NCBI RefSeq assembly: GCF_000768675.1
Contig: NZ_AVPI01000013.1
Location: 1 to 64,000 of the forward strand
From: Knoellia flava TL1
Lineage (GTDB): Bacteria; Actinomycetota; Actinomycetes; Actinomycetales; Dermatophilaceae
Direction of reading: 5' to 3'
Length of the DNA: 64,000 nucleotides
Position numbers and translations under genes: made by a program. Below are positions 1-9,046 of the stretch, piece by piece (within the stretch, counting starts at the first letter, position 1; every line of letters begins with the position of its first letter). Below the pieces are notes generated by a model. That model was not told the DNA's origin. It ran no database searches and saw nothing but the letters and a program-made list of their open reading frames with translations.

Positions 1-710
1 CCACCGGCGCCGGCGGACCCGGGGGTTTCGGCGCCACCCCGCCGGTCCCGCCAGCGGTGGCGACTCCCCCGGTCTCGTCGACGCCCCCGCCGCGTCCGGC
101 GTGGGCGACCGGGGCACCCGCGGGTCCTCCAGCGACGCCGAGCGGTGCACCCGCGGTCCCCTCGACACAGCTGACGGTTCCCGCTGCGACGCCTGCGGCC
201 GGCTCCGCAGACGGGTCGCCACCGACGCCTGCCGCATCGTCGACGCCGGCACCATCGACGTCGGCACCCGCGACACCCGCCGCAACCGGCCCGACCTTCC
301 CGACCGCCTCGCGCGACTTCCGCTCGATCCGCGACCTCGAGCCGGCACCGGTCGTCGAGACGCCGATCTTCCGCCAGCTCAGCTCGAGCTGGCTCTCCGA
401 GGACGGGGCCGACGACCTCCCCTGGGCATCGGACGAGATCGACGAGGGCTGGCGGGCGGCCGAGCGCGCCACGTCTGCCGAGACGGCCGGCACGTCGGCG
501 AACGGCCTTCCGGTGCGGCGCCCGGGGTCCACGCTCGTCCCCGGTCAGGCCGGCGTCGGCGAGGGTGCGACGATCGCCCGCGACCCCGAGGCCATCCGAC
601 GCCACCTCAACCGCCACCGCGCCGGCGTGCAGCGGGGTCGCCGTGAGTCCACCACCACGGGTGAGCCGCGCTTCGGCGGCGCCACCCTGCTCGATGAGGA
701 GAACCGCTGA
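1..710 (+). CDS. C-terminal tail of a conservon sensor kinase (CvnA-like), partial
   Basis: The reading frame is open from base 3 and ends at TGA 708-710, so the protein starts outside the window. What is visible is a long low-complexity segment rich in Pro, Ala, Ser and Thr, followed by a more ordered tail that ends in a basic stretch and a short acidic end. No kinase domain can be seen. The call comes from context: the next three genes are roadblock, DUF742 and a small GTPase, which is the order of a Streptomyces-type conservon, where the first gene is a nitrate/sensor histidine kinase with a disordered, proline-rich C-terminus. A GTG at 57 lies in the same frame but is unlikely to be a real start. 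Any other large protein with a disordered tail would look the same here. Confidence 0.6.
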   Translation, partial: TGAGGPGGFGATPPVPPAVATPPVSSTPPPRPAWATGAPAGPPATPSGAPAVPSTQLTVPAATPAAGSADGSPPTPAASSTPAPSTSAPATPAATGPTFPTASRDFRSIRDLEPAPVVETPIFRQLSSSWLSEDGADDLPWASDEIDEGWRAAERATSAETAGTSANGLPVRRPGSTLVPGQAGVGEGATIARDPEAIRRHLNRHRAGVQRGRRESTTTGEPRFGGATLLDEENR

Positions 711-712
711 CC

Positions 713-1123
713 ATGACCGACACCACCTCTGGTCGTCGCAACCTCGACTGGGTCGTCTCGCGCTTCGTCGACGACGTCGCCGGTGCCACGCACGCCATCC
801 TCGTCTCGGCCGACGGACTGCTCGTCGCGGGCAGCGCGCGACTGCCGGCCGACCGCGCCGAGCAGATGGCCGCGGTCTCGTCCGGGCTCGCGAGCCTCGC
901 GACGGGCGCCGCCCAGCTCTTCGACGGTGGCATGGTCCTCCAGACCGTCATCGAGATGGAGCAGGGCTACCTCCTCCTCATGAGCGTCGGCAACGGCTCG
1001 CACCTCGCCGTCCTCACCTCGGGCAACGCCGACATCGGCCAGGTCGGCTACGAGATGGCACTCCTCGTCCAGCGTGTCGGCCCGATGATCGAGGCCGAGG
1101 CCCGGGGCATCCGCACCCACTGA
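713..1123 (+). CDS. cvnB: Roadblock/LC7 domain protein (CvnB-like)
   Basis: A 136-residue protein starting at ATG 713, two bases after the kinase stop. It consists of a single roadblock/LC7 fold: the sequence [20 protein letters not shown] near the start and a following strand with DGLLVAGS are typical of the family. Roadblock proteins bind and modulate small GTPases, usually as MglB-type regulators of the GTPase encoded two genes downstream. In conservons the four products are thought to form a membrane-associated complex resembling a eukaryotic G-protein receptor. Translational coupling to the upstream and downstream genes is likely given the short gaps. Confidence 0.9.
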   Translation: MTDTTSGRRNLDWVVSRFVDDVAGATHAILVSADGLLVAGSARLPADRAEQMAAVSSGLASLATGAAQLFDGGMVLQTVIEMEQGYLLLMSVGNGSHLAVLTSGNADIGQVGYEMALLVQRVGPMIEAEARGIRTH

Positions 1124-1143
1124 AGGCACCGAGGATCCCGCCG

Positions 1144-1524
1144 ATGACCCCGCACCACGACGACGACGAGCACGTTCACACCGCTCGCATCGTCCGCCCC
1201 TACGCCCTCACGGCGGGGCGCACGCGTGCCTCCATCGACCTCCCGGTGGAGGCGATCATCGAGCAGCAGCCACGGGCCACCGAGCGCGAGTGGTCCGAGC
1301 ACGACCAGGTCGGCCAGATCGTCTCCGCGTGCGCCGGGCGCACCTCCGTCGCGGAGATCTCGGCGGCCGTCCACCTTCCCCTCGGCGTCGTCCGGGTGCT
1401 CCTCGGAGACCTCGTCGAGCAGGGCTACCTCAAGGTCGCAGCGACGACCCTCACCGACACCTCGAGCACCGACGTCCGTCAGGACCTCATCGAAAGGACC
1501 CTCCGTGGACTTCGGGCCATCTAG
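1144..1524 (+). CDS. cvnC: DUF742 protein (CvnC-like)
   Basis: A 126-residue protein starting at ATG 1144. After a charged, His-rich leader it carries the DUF742 hallmark IVRPYALTAGRTR near residues 14-26, then a winged-helix-like segment (VAEISAAVHLPLGVVRVLLGDLVEQGYL). DUF742 proteins are always found between the roadblock and GTPase genes of conservons; their biochemical role is not established, although the winged-helix part suggests protein or DNA contact. Its last 20 bases overlap the start of the GTPase gene, so the two are probably translated together. Confidence 0.88.
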   Translation: MTPHHDDDEHVHTARIVRPYALTAGRTRASIDLPVEAIIEQQPRATEREWSEHDQVGQIVSACAGRTSVAEISAAVHLPLGVVRVLLGDLVEQGYLKVAATTLTDTSSTDVRQDLIERTLRGLRAI

Positions 1525-2104
1525 CCCTCCGCCCGGCGCGGCGTCGACCAAGATCGTCGTCGCCGGCGGTTTCGGCGTCGGCAAGACCACCCTCGTCGGT
1601 GCCGTCTCCGAGATCGTGCCGCTGCGCACCGAGGCGCTCGTCACCAACGAGTCCAGCGGCGTCGACGACCTCGCCGCGACCCCCATGAAGTCGACGACGA
1701 CGGTCGCGATGGACTTCGGCCGCATCACCCTCGGTGACGACCTCGTCCTCTACCTCTTCGGCACCCCGGGCCAGCGCCGGTTCTGGTTCATGTGGGACGA
1801 CCTCGTGCGCGGTGCGATCGGCGCCGTCGTCATCGTCGACACCGAGCGCCTGGACGAGGCCTTCGCGGCGATCGACTACTTCGAGGCCAAGGGCCTGCCC
1901 TTCATCGTCGCCGTCAACGAGTTCGACGGGGCTCGCCGGTTCCCGGTCGAGGAGGTCCGGGAGGCCCTCGCACTGCCGGCCGACACACCCGTCATGACGA
2001 TCGACGCACGCGACCGCGGTTCCGCGAAGGCGGCCCTCATCCGGGTGACCGAGTACGCACTCGAGCGCATCACCGGGATGCGCACGTCCGTCCCGCAGTA
2101 CTGA
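1505..2104 (+). CDS. cvnD: Conservon small GTPase (CvnD-like, ATP/GTP-binding)
   Basis: A 199-residue protein from GTG 1505, overlapping the DUF742 gene by 20 bases in a different frame. It shows a P-loop GGFGVGKTTLV (about residues 20-30), a switch region containing TVAMDFGRI, the DxxG-like segment LFGTPGQRRFWFMWDDL, and the base-recognition motif AVNEFDG. This is the Ras-like/MglA-related GTPase of conservons, expected to be regulated by the roadblock partner and to signal from the membrane kinase. The next gene is convergent, so this is the last gene of the operon. Confidence 0.92.
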   Translation: MDFGPSSPPPGAASTKIVVAGGFGVGKTTLVGAVSEIVPLRTEALVTNESSGVDDLAATPMKSTTTVAMDFGRITLGDDLVLYLFGTPGQRRFWFMWDDLVRGAIGAVVIVDTERLDEAFAAIDYFEAKGLPFIVAVNEFDGARRFPVEEVREALALPADTPVMTIDARDRGSAKAALIRVTEYALERITGMRTSVPQY

Positions 2105-2161
2105 GCCGACCCGGCGAGGGGCCCACGCGCTCGCGCGCCGGGCGAACCGCCGACCGACAGG

Positions 2162-3268
2162 TCAGCGACGAGCGATCGAGAACACCGCGCGGTCGTCGGC
2201 CTCGCCCGAACGCGCCTGTGAGACAACGGCATCCACGACGGATCCGCGTCGATACATGGCTTCGGACGCGGCGCCGAGCATGCGGTCGGTGCCCTCGGTG
2301 AGGTCGTGGCGACGGGACTCGATGATCCCGTCGGAGTAGAGCATGAGCGCATCACCCATCGCCAGGGTCCCGCTGCTCCGCGGGAAGCTCACACCCTGCA
2401 TGATGCCGAGCACCGGGCCGCGCCCGGACTCGAGCACCTGCCACGTGCCGGTGCCGTTGGAGTAGCGGACGGGCGCCGGGTGGCCGGCGTTGCCGATGGT
2501 GTAGTCGCCCGTGTCGAGGTTGATGTCGAGGTGGACCGCCGTCGCGAACCCCTCCTCCCAGCCCTGACGCACGAGGTAGCTGTTGGCGGCGTTGAGGAAG
2601 GCGCTCGGGGCGAGTGAGCCGAGCAGGGCGCCCAGCGCGCCCGAGAGGAGCAGGGAGCGGGTGCCCGCCTCTCGGCCCTTGCCGCTCACGTCGACGAGGG
2701 CCACCTCGAGGTGGCGTCCGCCGTGGGTGGCCTCGACGACCATGAAGTCGCCGGAGAAACCCTCGCCGTGGGCCGAGAGGACGGCCGACTCGGCGGTCCA
2801 GCCCAGCGGGAGAGCGGGGATGCGGGCCGCGCGGGCCAAGCGGTCGCGCAGCTCGACGAGGAGGTCCTCGCCGTGGAACCCGACCGACCCGACGCGCACC
2901 CGCGACGCCGAGACGACGAGCATCATGAGCATGAGCAGCGAGTAGGCGGTGAGCATGACGGCCTTGGTCGAAGCCGACAGCGAGAGCCTGGGGACGACGA
3001 GGCTGAGCCCGATCGCGACGAAGACGAAGAGCGCAACGAGGTGCCGGTTGGGCAGGTAGAGGCCGGCCACGAGGATGAGCGGCGCGATCGTCACCGGCGG
3101 GAACCGGCCCGGGTAGACGAACATGAGGCTCACGAGCGCCGCCGCGACGGCGAACAGGAGAGCGAAGACCACCCAGTCCCGCCGGGGACCCGTGAGGACG
3201 TAGGAGTAGAAGCGCCGTGCGACCGTGATCGGTCTCCTGCGCGCGAGGACGGTGACGTCCGTAGCCAC
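2162..3268 (-). CDS. Membrane-anchored PP2C/SpoIIE-type serine phosphatase
   Basis: A 368-residue protein from GTG 3268, preceded by AGGAG. The first 130 residues contain about four or five membrane helices. Residues from about 165 onwards form a SpoIIE/PP2C phosphatase domain: FSGDFMVVEA, VALVDVSGKGREAG (metal-binding Asp), NAGHPAP, and a C-terminal DDRAVFSIARR. Such RsbU/RsbP-like phosphatases dephosphorylate anti-anti-sigma factors; no partner STAS or kinase gene lies nearby, so the target is unknown. It is convergent with the conservon operon, leaving 57 bases between the stops. Confidence 0.88.
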   Translation of the reverse strand: MATDVTVLARRRPITVARRFYSYVLTGPRRDWVVFALLFAVAAALVSLMFVYPGRFPPVTIAPLILVAGLYLPNRHLVALFVFVAIGLSLVVPRLSLSASTKAVMLTAYSLLMLMMLVVSASRVRVGSVGFHGEDLLVELRDRLARAARIPALPLGWTAESAVLSAHGEGFSGDFMVVEATHGGRHLEVALVDVSGKGREAGTRSLLLSGALGALLGSLAPSAFLNAANSYLVRQGWEEGFATAVHLDINLDTGDYTIGNAGHPAPVRYSNGTGTWQVLESGRGPVLGIMQGVSFPRSSGTLAMGDALMLYSDGIIESRRHDLTEGTDRMLGAASEAMYRRGSVVDAVVSQARSGEADDRAVFSIARR

Positions 3269-3329
3269 CAGTCATTCTCCTGTCGTGGGTCCTGCTTGCC
3301 TCACACTAACCGAGCGGCATCCCGCGGCA

Positions 3330-3345
3330 TACCCCCTTTGGGGTA
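3330..3345 (-). terminator. Short hairpin downstream of rpiB (weak terminator or regulatory structure)
   Basis: A perfect 6-base-pair inverted repeat TACCCC/GGGGTA with a CTTT loop lies 37 bases beyond the rpiB stop and about 60 bases upstream of the phosphatase gene. There is no clear U-tract, so termination is only a possibility. The rest of the 113-base gap shows nothing else I can name, apart from one copy of the CGGCATAC word at 3325-3332. Confidence 0.3.
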
Positions 3346-3381
3346 AGAGGTCGGGGGATGCCGCACGTGAGGCGCGTCACG

Positions 3382-3849
3382 TCACGGCAGGTCGGGCAGC
3401 GTGCCGTCCTTCTCGTACGCGGTGACCATGTCGATCCGACGCTGGTGGCGCTCCTCGCCCGAGAAACGCGTCTCGAGGAAGGTCCGCACCATCGAGCGGG
3501 CCTCGAGGGCGGTGTTCATCCGGCCACCGATCGAGATGACGCGCGCGTCGTTGTGCTCCCGCGCGAGCTGGGCCAGCTCGTCGTTGTAGCAGAGCGCGGC
3601 ACGCACGCCGGCCACCTTGTTGGCCGCCATCTGCTCGCCGTTGCCGGACCCGCCCAGGACGATGCCGAGCGACTCGGGGTCCTCGGAGACGGCCTTGGCT
3701 GCGCGCAGGACGAAAACCGGGTAGTCGTCGACCGGGTCGAGCTCGAACGGGCCGTGGTCGACCACGTCGTGGCCCTCGGCCTCGAGGAAGGTGATGAGGT
3801 CCTTCTGGAGGTCGTATGCCGCGTGGTCGCCGCCGATGTGAACGCGCAT
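3382..3849 (-). CDS. rpiB: Ribose-5-phosphate isomerase B
   Basis: A 155-residue protein from ATG 3849 with AGGAG upstream. It interconverts ribose 5-phosphate and ribulose 5-phosphate in the non-oxidative pentose phosphate pathway. The N-terminal MRVHIGGDHAAYDLQ carries the phosphate/substrate-binding GGDHA motif, and GGSGNGEQMAANK (about residues 66-78) is the anion-hole loop. Glu72 occupies the position of the catalytic base, as in the mycobacterial enzyme, in place of the Cys of Escherichia coli RpiB. Length matches the family. It lies 46 bases downstream of the DsbA-family gene and may be co-transcribed with it. Confidence 0.95.
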   Translation of the reverse strand: MRVHIGGDHAAYDLQKDLITFLEAEGHDVVDHGPFELDPVDDYPVFVLRAAKAVSEDPESLGIVLGGSGNGEQMAANKVAGVRAALCYNDELAQLAREHNDARVISIGGRMNTALEARSMVRTFLETRFSGEERHQRRIDMVTAYEKDGTLPDLP

Positions 3850-3895
3850 GTCGTCGGGTGCTCCTGTGTCGAACGTCGTCGGTCGAGGTGGGTGG

Positions 3896-4510
3896 TCAGT
3901 CGAACTGTGGGCCGGCGGTGCGGCTGCGCTTGATCTCGAAGAAGCCGGGGGTGGCCGCGACGGCCACGCAGCCGTCCCACAGACGACCCGCGTCCTCGCC
4001 CTTGGGAGCCGGCGTGACGACCGGCCCGAAGAAGGCGGTGCCCTCGACGGCGACGACCGGCGTGCCCACGTCGTCGCCGACGAGGTCGAGCGCCTTCTGG
4101 GTCGAGGCGCGCATCTGCTCGTCGTACTCGTCGGTGTGCGCGAAGCGGGCGAGGTCCGCCGGCAGTCCGACCTCCTCGAGCCCGGCCTTGATGGCCTCGT
4201 CGTAGTCCTCGGTGCCCCCGGGGTGGATCGCCGTGCCGATGGCGTCGTAGAGCGGCTTGACGACGTCCTGGCCGTGCAGCTCGCGCGCGGCCGTGACGAC
4301 GCGCGCCGGGCCCCAGCCGCGGTCCATGAGCGCGCGGTACTCCTCGGGGAGGTCGCGCCCCTCGTTGAGGACGGCGAGGCTGAACGGGTGCCAGGTGACG
4401 TCGACGGGGCGGATCTGCTCGACCTCGCCCATCCAGCGCGACGTCATCCATGCCCACGGGCACAGGGGGTCGAACCAGAAGTCGGCGGTGTTGCGCTGCG
4501 CGTCGCTCAT
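3896..4510 (-). CDS. DsbA-family oxidoreductase (mycothiol-dependent nitroreductase-like)
   Basis: A 204-residue thioredoxin-fold protein from ATG 4510. The active-site region reads FWFDPLCPWAW (about residues 11-21), so it keeps the first Cys-Pro-Trp of the family but has Ala where the Rv2466c-type proteins have the second Cys. The long alpha-helical insertion and C-terminal FFGPVVTPAP with the cis-Pro loop fit the DsbA/2-hydroxychromene isomerase fold. With a single cysteine it could work only by a monothiol mechanism, for example with mycothiol, or it may have lost redox function. It is divergent from pepN across 112 bases. Confidence 0.82.
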   Translation of the reverse strand: MSDAQRNTADFWFDPLCPWAWMTSRWMGEVEQIRPVDVTWHPFSLAVLNEGRDLPEEYRALMDRGWGPARVVTAARELHGQDVVKPLYDAIGTAIHPGGTEDYDEAIKAGLEEVGLPADLARFAHTDEYDEQMRASTQKALDLVGDDVGTPVVAVEGTAFFGPVVTPAPKGEDAGRLWDGCVAVAATPGFFEIKRSRTAGPQFD

Positions 4511-4622
4511 GGCCTCATCGTGCCACCCACCCGGGCCACCGGTGACGCCGAGGTCGCGTGCGAGGATGACGGGACCGAGAACACCCTCCCTCACGCCCCC
4601 TGCAGATCCAGGAGAGTCCCCC

Positions 4623-7178
4623 GTGCCCGGCAAGAACCTCACCCGCGTCGAGGCCGAGGAGCGCGCAGCGCTCGTGTCGGTCGAGGCGTATGCCGTCGAG
4701 CTCGACCTCACGACGTCCGAGACGACCTTCGCGACGACGAGCACCATCACGTTCTCCGCCACCGAGGGGGCCTCGACCTTCGTCGACTTCCTCGGCGCGT
4801 CCGTCGAGAAGGTGACGCTCAACGGTGAGGTGGTCGAGACGGCATACGACGGGAACCGGGTGGCGATCGAGGGGCTCGCGGCGAGCAACGAGCTGCGCAT
4901 CGAGGCGACCGGCCGCTACATGAACACCGGCGAGGGCCTGCACCGCTTCGTCGACCCGGTCGACGGCGAGGTCTACCTCTACAGCCAGTTCGAGGTGCCC
5001 GACAGCCGCCGCATGTACCCCGTCTTCGAGCAGCCCGACCTCAAGGCGCGGTTCTCGTTCACGGTGACGGCGCCGAGCCACTGGCAGGTGCTCTCCAACT
5101 CCCCCACGCCCGAGCCGCAGGCCACCGACCGCGACGGCGTGGCGACGTGGGTCTTCGCCCCGACCCAGCCGATCTCGAGCTACATCACCGCGCTCGTCGC
5201 CGGCCCCTACGACGTCGTGCGCGACACCCTGACGAGCCGCAAGGGCGAGATCCCCCTCGGCATCTTCTGCCGGAAGTCGCTCACGCAGTTCCTCGACGCG
5301 GACAACCTCTTCGACCTCACCAAGAAGGGCTTCGCGTTCTTCGAGGAGGAGTTCGACCAGCCCTACCCGTTCGAGAAGTACGACCAGATCTTCACGCCCG
5401 AGTACAACATGGGCGCCATGGAGAACGCCGGCTGCGTGACGTTCAACGAGATGTACGTCTTCCGCTCCAAGGTCACCGACGCGATCGTCGAGCGCCGCGC
5501 CCTCACCGTGCTCCACGAGCTCGCGCACATGTGGTTCGGCAACCTCGTGACGATGAAGTGGTGGAACGACCTCTGGCTCAACGAGTCCTTCGCCGAGTGG
5601 GCCTCGACGACCTGCCAGGCCGAGGCGACCCAGTGGACCGAGGCGTGGACGACCTTCGGCACGCACGAGAAGGACTGGGCCTACCGCCAGGACCAGCTCA
5701 GCTCGACCCACCCCATCGTCGCCCCGATCCGCGACCTCCAGGACGTCGAGGTCAACTTCGACGGCATCACCTACGCCAAGGGCGCCTCCGTCCTCAAGCA
5801 GCTCGTCGCCTACGTCGGCCGTGAGCCGTTCCGCGACGGCCTGCGCGCCTACTTCGCCAAGCACCAGTGGGGCAACACGACGCTCGACGACCTCCTCGAC
5901 GAGCTCGAAGCGACGTCCGGTCGCGACCTGCGCACGTGGAGCAAGGCGTGGCTCGAGACCGCTGGTGTCAACACGCTGCGCCCGGTCATCGAGGTCGATG
6001 ACCGCGGCCGCATCTCGAGCGCCGTCATCGAGCAGACCTTCGCTCCCGGCTTCGAGACGGTCCGCCCGCACCGCCTCGCGATCGGCCTGTATGCCGTCGA
6101 GCTGGGTGACACGTCCCCTCGCCTCGTGCGCACCCACCGTCTCGAGGTGGACCTCACCGCTGAGCGCACCGAGGTCCGCGAGCTCGTCGGCCGTTCGCAG
6201 CCCGACCTCGTCCTCCTCAACGACGACGACCTCACCTACGCCAAGCTGCGCCTCGACGAGCGCTCCCTCTCCACCGCGATCGAGTACGTCCGCGGCTTCG
6301 AGAGCTCGCTGCCGAAGTCGCTCGTCCTCGCCTCCGCGTGGGACATGACGCGCGACGCCGAGATGAGCGCCCGCACCTTCGCCGAGCTCGTCCTCGAGGT
6401 GCTGCCCGGCGAGTCGGACTCGACGCTGCTGCGCACCCTCTTCGCTCAGCTCGCCACCGCGGTCAACCTCTACACCGCACCGGAGTACCGCGACGAGACG
6501 CGTCGCGCGACCCTGGCGCGCCTCTGGGAGATCGCCCGCTCCGCCGAGCCGGGCAGCGACGCGCAGCTCCAGCTCGTCACGGCGGCGGCCGGCATGACGA
6601 CGACGGGTGACGACACGGCATACCTGCGGGGTCTGCTCGAGGGCACCGAGGTGCTCGAGGGCCTCGCCCTCGACACCGACATGCGCTGGACCCTCCTCAC
6701 CGGTCTCGCGGGGGCGAACGCCCTGCGCGACGGCGAGGTCGAGGCCGAGCTGGACCGCGATCCCACGGCCACCGGCCAGGAGCGCGCCGCCCGCGCCCGG
6801 GCGTCGGTGCCGACGGTCGAGGCCAAGGAGGCCGCGTGGAAGGCCGCCGTCACCGAGGACGGGCTGTCGAACTCGATCGTCGACGCCTACGGCCTCGGCT
6901 TCGGGCGCCTCGGCGACGTGCGGGCACTCGAGCCGTTCGTCGCGCGCTACCACGAGGTGCTCGGCACCGTGCAGGACAAGGGCTCGATGGCCCTCATCGA
7001 GTCGATCGTCGCCGGGTTCTACCCGCGTGGCCTCGCGACCGCGGAGCTGCGCGACGCCACCCAGTCGTGGCTCGACGCGAACGAGGACGCGCCGGACGCG
7101 CTGCGCCGCCTCGTCGCCGAGAACCGCGACCCGATCACCCGCGCCCTCACCGCCCAGGAGCGTGACGCACAGGGATGA
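4623..7178 (+). CDS. pepN: Aminopeptidase N (M1 family zinc metallopeptidase)
   Basis: An 851-residue protein from GTG 4623, preceded by AGGAGA; the frame is open farther upstream but that region overlaps the divergent gene. It removes N-terminal amino acids from peptides in the cytoplasm. The substrate-binding GAMEN lies at about residues 263-267, and the zinc site HELAH at 298-302 with the third ligand Glu321 in NESFAEW. A C-terminal ERAP1-like helical domain follows. Length is right for actinobacterial PepN. The stop overlaps the mscS start by ATGA, so the two genes are coupled. Confidence 0.96.
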   Translation: MPGKNLTRVEAEERAALVSVEAYAVELDLTTSETTFATTSTITFSATEGASTFVDFLGASVEKVTLNGEVVETAYDGNRVAIEGLAASNELRIEATGRYMNTGEGLHRFVDPVDGEVYLYSQFEVPDSRRMYPVFEQPDLKARFSFTVTAPSHWQVLSNSPTPEPQATDRDGVATWVFAPTQPISSYITALVAGPYDVVRDTLTSRKGEIPLGIFCRKSLTQFLDADNLFDLTKKGFAFFEEEFDQPYPFEKYDQIFTPEYNMGAMENAGCVTFNEMYVFRSKVTDAIVERRALTVLHELAHMWFGNLVTMKWWNDLWLNESFAEWASTTCQAEATQWTEAWTTFGTHEKDWAYRQDQLSSTHPIVAPIRDLQDVEVNFDGITYAKGASVLKQLVAYVGREPFRDGLRAYFAKHQWGNTTLDDLLDELEATSGRDLRTWSKAWLETAGVNTLRPVIEVDDRGRISSAVIEQTFAPGFETVRPHRLAIGLYAVELGDTSPRLVRTHRLEVDLTAERTEVRELVGRSQPDLVLLNDDDLTYAKLRLDERSLSTAIEYVRGFESSLPKSLVLASAWDMTRDAEMSARTFAELVLEVLPGESDSTLLRTLFAQLATAVNLYTAPEYRDETRRATLARLWEIARSAEPGSDAQLQLVTAAAGMTTTGDDTAYLRGLLEGTEVLEGLALDTDMRWTLLTGLAGANALRDGEVEAELDRDPTATGQERAARARASVPTVEAKEAAWKAAVTEDGLSNSIVDAYGLGFGRLGDVRALEPFVARYHEVLGTVQDKGSMALIESIVAGFYPRGLATAELRDATQSWLDANEDAPDALRRLVAENRDPITRALTAQERDAQG

Positions 7179-8122
7179 CCGATCTCGACCTCAGGACGAC
7201 CTTGCTGACCGCTGAGCGGGTGCAGGACTGGCTGCTCACCGACGGCCTGCGGATCCTGCTGACGATCGTCCTCGCGCTCGTCGTCCGCTGGCTGCTGCAC
7301 CGGCTCATCGCCCGCGTCGTGCGGACGATGACCGACCGCACGAGCACGCGCCACGACGACACCGACGCGTCGCGCGCGGGGCGGATCTGGGCCCAGGCCA
7401 CCGGCCAGGCCCGGGCGCGCCACCAACAGCGCATGGCGACGCTCGGGTCGCTGCTGCGCAGCGTCGTGACCTTCGTCGTCGGCCTCATCGCCACGCTCAC
7501 GGTCATGGACCTCGTCGGCATCCCGCTCGGCCCGTTGCTCGCCTCGGCGGGTGTCGGCGGTGTCGCGCTCGGCTTCGGCGCCCAGAGCCTCGTCAAGGAC
7601 TTCCTGTCCGGGATCTTCATGATCCTCGAGGACCAGTACGGCGTCGGCGACGTCGTCGACACCGGCGAGGCCATCGGCACGGTCGAGGAGGTCTCCCTGC
7701 GCGTCACCCGGCTGCGCGACGCCGACGGCGTCACCTGGTACGTCCGCAACGGCGAGGTCCTGCGCATCGGCAACCTCAGCCAGCACCGTGCGACGGCGAT
7801 CGTCGACGTGCCCATCGCCTACGACGAGGACGTCGCGCGGGTCACCGAGGTGCTGCGCGAGGCGGGCGAGCGAATGCTCGCCGACCCGTCGTGGGAGGGC
7901 AGGCTCCTCGACGCGCCGACCGTCGCCGGCGTCGAGTCGATCACTGGCCCGACGATGACGATCCGCGTCCTCGCCGAGACCTCGCCGGGCGCCAAGGTCG
8001 AGGTGCAGCGCGAGCTGCGGCAGCGGCTCAAGTCGGCGCTCGACGGCGCCGGGGTCAAGGCGCCGCCGGTCGGGCCGTTCGGCTACGGCGGGTTCGGCGG
8101 CGCGACGGGAGGCACGAAGTGA
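7175..8122 (+). CDS. mscS: Small-conductance mechanosensitive channel (MscS family)
   Basis: A 315-residue protein from ATG 7175. Residues about 20-45 and 85-110 form the first membrane helices, and the pore-lining helix is in the Gly/Ala-rich segment LLASAGVGGVALGFGAQSLV followed by KDFLSGIFMILEDQYGVGD, the MscS signature leading into the beta domain. The C-terminus ends in a flexible Gly-rich stretch. The channel would release solutes on hypo-osmotic shock. It overlaps pepN by four bases and the globin gene by four bases (GTGA). Confidence 0.93.
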   Translation: MTDLDLRTTLLTAERVQDWLLTDGLRILLTIVLALVVRWLLHRLIARVVRTMTDRTSTRHDDTDASRAGRIWAQATGQARARHQQRMATLGSLLRSVVTFVVGLIATLTVMDLVGIPLGPLLASAGVGGVALGFGAQSLVKDFLSGIFMILEDQYGVGDVVDTGEAIGTVEEVSLRVTRLRDADGVTWYVRNGEVLRIGNLSQHRATAIVDVPIAYDEDVARVTEVLREAGERMLADPSWEGRLLDAPTVAGVESITGPTMTIRVLAETSPGAKVEVQRELRQRLKSALDGAGVKAPPVGPFGYGGFGGATGGTK

Positions 8123-8526
8123 GCTTCTACGACGAGGTCGGGGGCGCGGCGACGTTCGAGAAGCTCGTCCACGAGTTCTATATCGGGGTGGCGGCCGACG
8201 ACGCGCTGCGGGCGCTCTACCCCGAGGAGGACCTCGGCCCGGCCGAGCGCCGCCTCCGCATGTTCCTCGAGCAGTACTTCGGCGGACCCAACGCCTACAG
8301 CCAGGAGAGGGGCCACCCGCGGCTGCGCATGCGGCACGCGCCCTTCCCCGTGACGCTCGACATGCGCGACCGGTGGATGCGCCACATGCTCGCGGCGATG
8401 GACACCCTCGACCTCGACGAGGCCCACGCCGAGGCCATGCGCGACTACTTCATGCGCGCCGCGCACATGCTCGTCAACACCGACGAGACCGCCGGCCCCG
8501 CTCCCGAGGGCCGCACGACGCTCTGA
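8119..8526 (+). CDS. glbO: Truncated hemoglobin, group II (GlbO-like)
   Basis: A 135-residue globin from GTG 8119 that overlaps mscS by GTGA. The N-terminal SFYDEVGGAATFEKLVHEFY and the heme-pocket segment LRMRHAPFPVTLDMRDRWMRHM, with the proximal His in RHAPFP and the G8 Trp, match group II truncated hemoglobins, which bind oxygen and NO and often work with peroxides. In mycobacteria GlbO associates with membranes and respiration; here the partner genes are a channel and a peptidase, so the context says little about its job. Confidence 0.93.
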   Translation: MSFYDEVGGAATFEKLVHEFYIGVAADDALRALYPEEDLGPAERRLRMFLEQYFGGPNAYSQERGHPRLRMRHAPFPVTLDMRDRWMRHMLAAMDTLDLDEAHAEAMRDYFMRAAHMLVNTDETAGPAPEGRTTL

Positions 8527-8545
8527 GTCGCGGTAGGACTGGGGT

Positions 8546-9043
8546 GTGAGCACCCCGGACCTCGTCGACCACGCCCACGCGCTGCTGGATCAGAACCGCT
8601 ACGTCACGCTCGGCTCGGTCGGGGAGGACGGGCGGCCGTGGACCTCGCCGGTCTACTTCGCCGCCGTGGGGCTGGCCGACCTCTGGTGGGTGTCGAGCGA
8701 GTCGTCGCGCCACTCGGTCAACCTCGCGGCACGACCCGACGTCAGCCTCGTCGTCTTCGACTCGACCGTCCCGGCCTACCACGGGCGTGCCCTGTTTGCC
8801 GTGGGGCGGGCTTCCGTGGTCGCCGGGGCCGAGCTGGCGCGGGGGCTCGCGGCCTACCCCGGGCCGGAGTCACGAGGCGGCAGCGCGATCACGGTCGAGG
8901 ACGTGACGGGCGACTCCCCGTGGCGGCTCTGGCACGTCCGGGCCGACGAGGTGTGGGTGCTCTGCCCGCGCGAGCCGCGACAGCCCTGCCCCCTGCACGG
9001 ACGCACCGACGACCACCGCGAGCGGGTCCACCCCCTCCCCTGA
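8546..9043 (+). CDS. Pyridoxamine 5'-phosphate oxidase-fold protein
   Basis: A 165-residue protein from GTG 8546, which lies six bases after a TAGGAC box and so may be read from a leaderless mRNA. The N-terminal half is a split-barrel flavin/F420-binding fold: YVTLGSVGEDGRPWTSPVYF, then WWVSSESSRHSVNLAARPDVSLVVFD. These are general stress or F420/FMN-dependent reductases whose substrates cannot be told from sequence. The final 20 residues, rich in Pro, Arg and His, run up to the edge of an intergenic repeat and look unconserved. Confidence 0.82.
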   Translation: MSTPDLVDHAHALLDQNRYVTLGSVGEDGRPWTSPVYFAAVGLADLWWVSSESSRHSVNLAARPDVSLVVFDSTVPAYHGRALFAVGRASVVAGAELARGLAAYPGPESRGGSAITVEDVTGDSPWRLWHVRADEVWVLCPREPRQPCPLHGRTDDHRERVHPLP

Positions 9044-9046
9044 CGC

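Noticed and set aside
4515-6953. An 812-codon minus-strand frame opposite pepN
   Set aside because: Antisense shadow with no domain; pepN has its HExxH and GAMEN motifs in the other strand.
8119-8526. GTG 8119 overlap as a sequencing error fusing mscS and the globin gene
   Set aside because: The GTGA overlap is the same as at several other operon junctions here and both proteins are full length.
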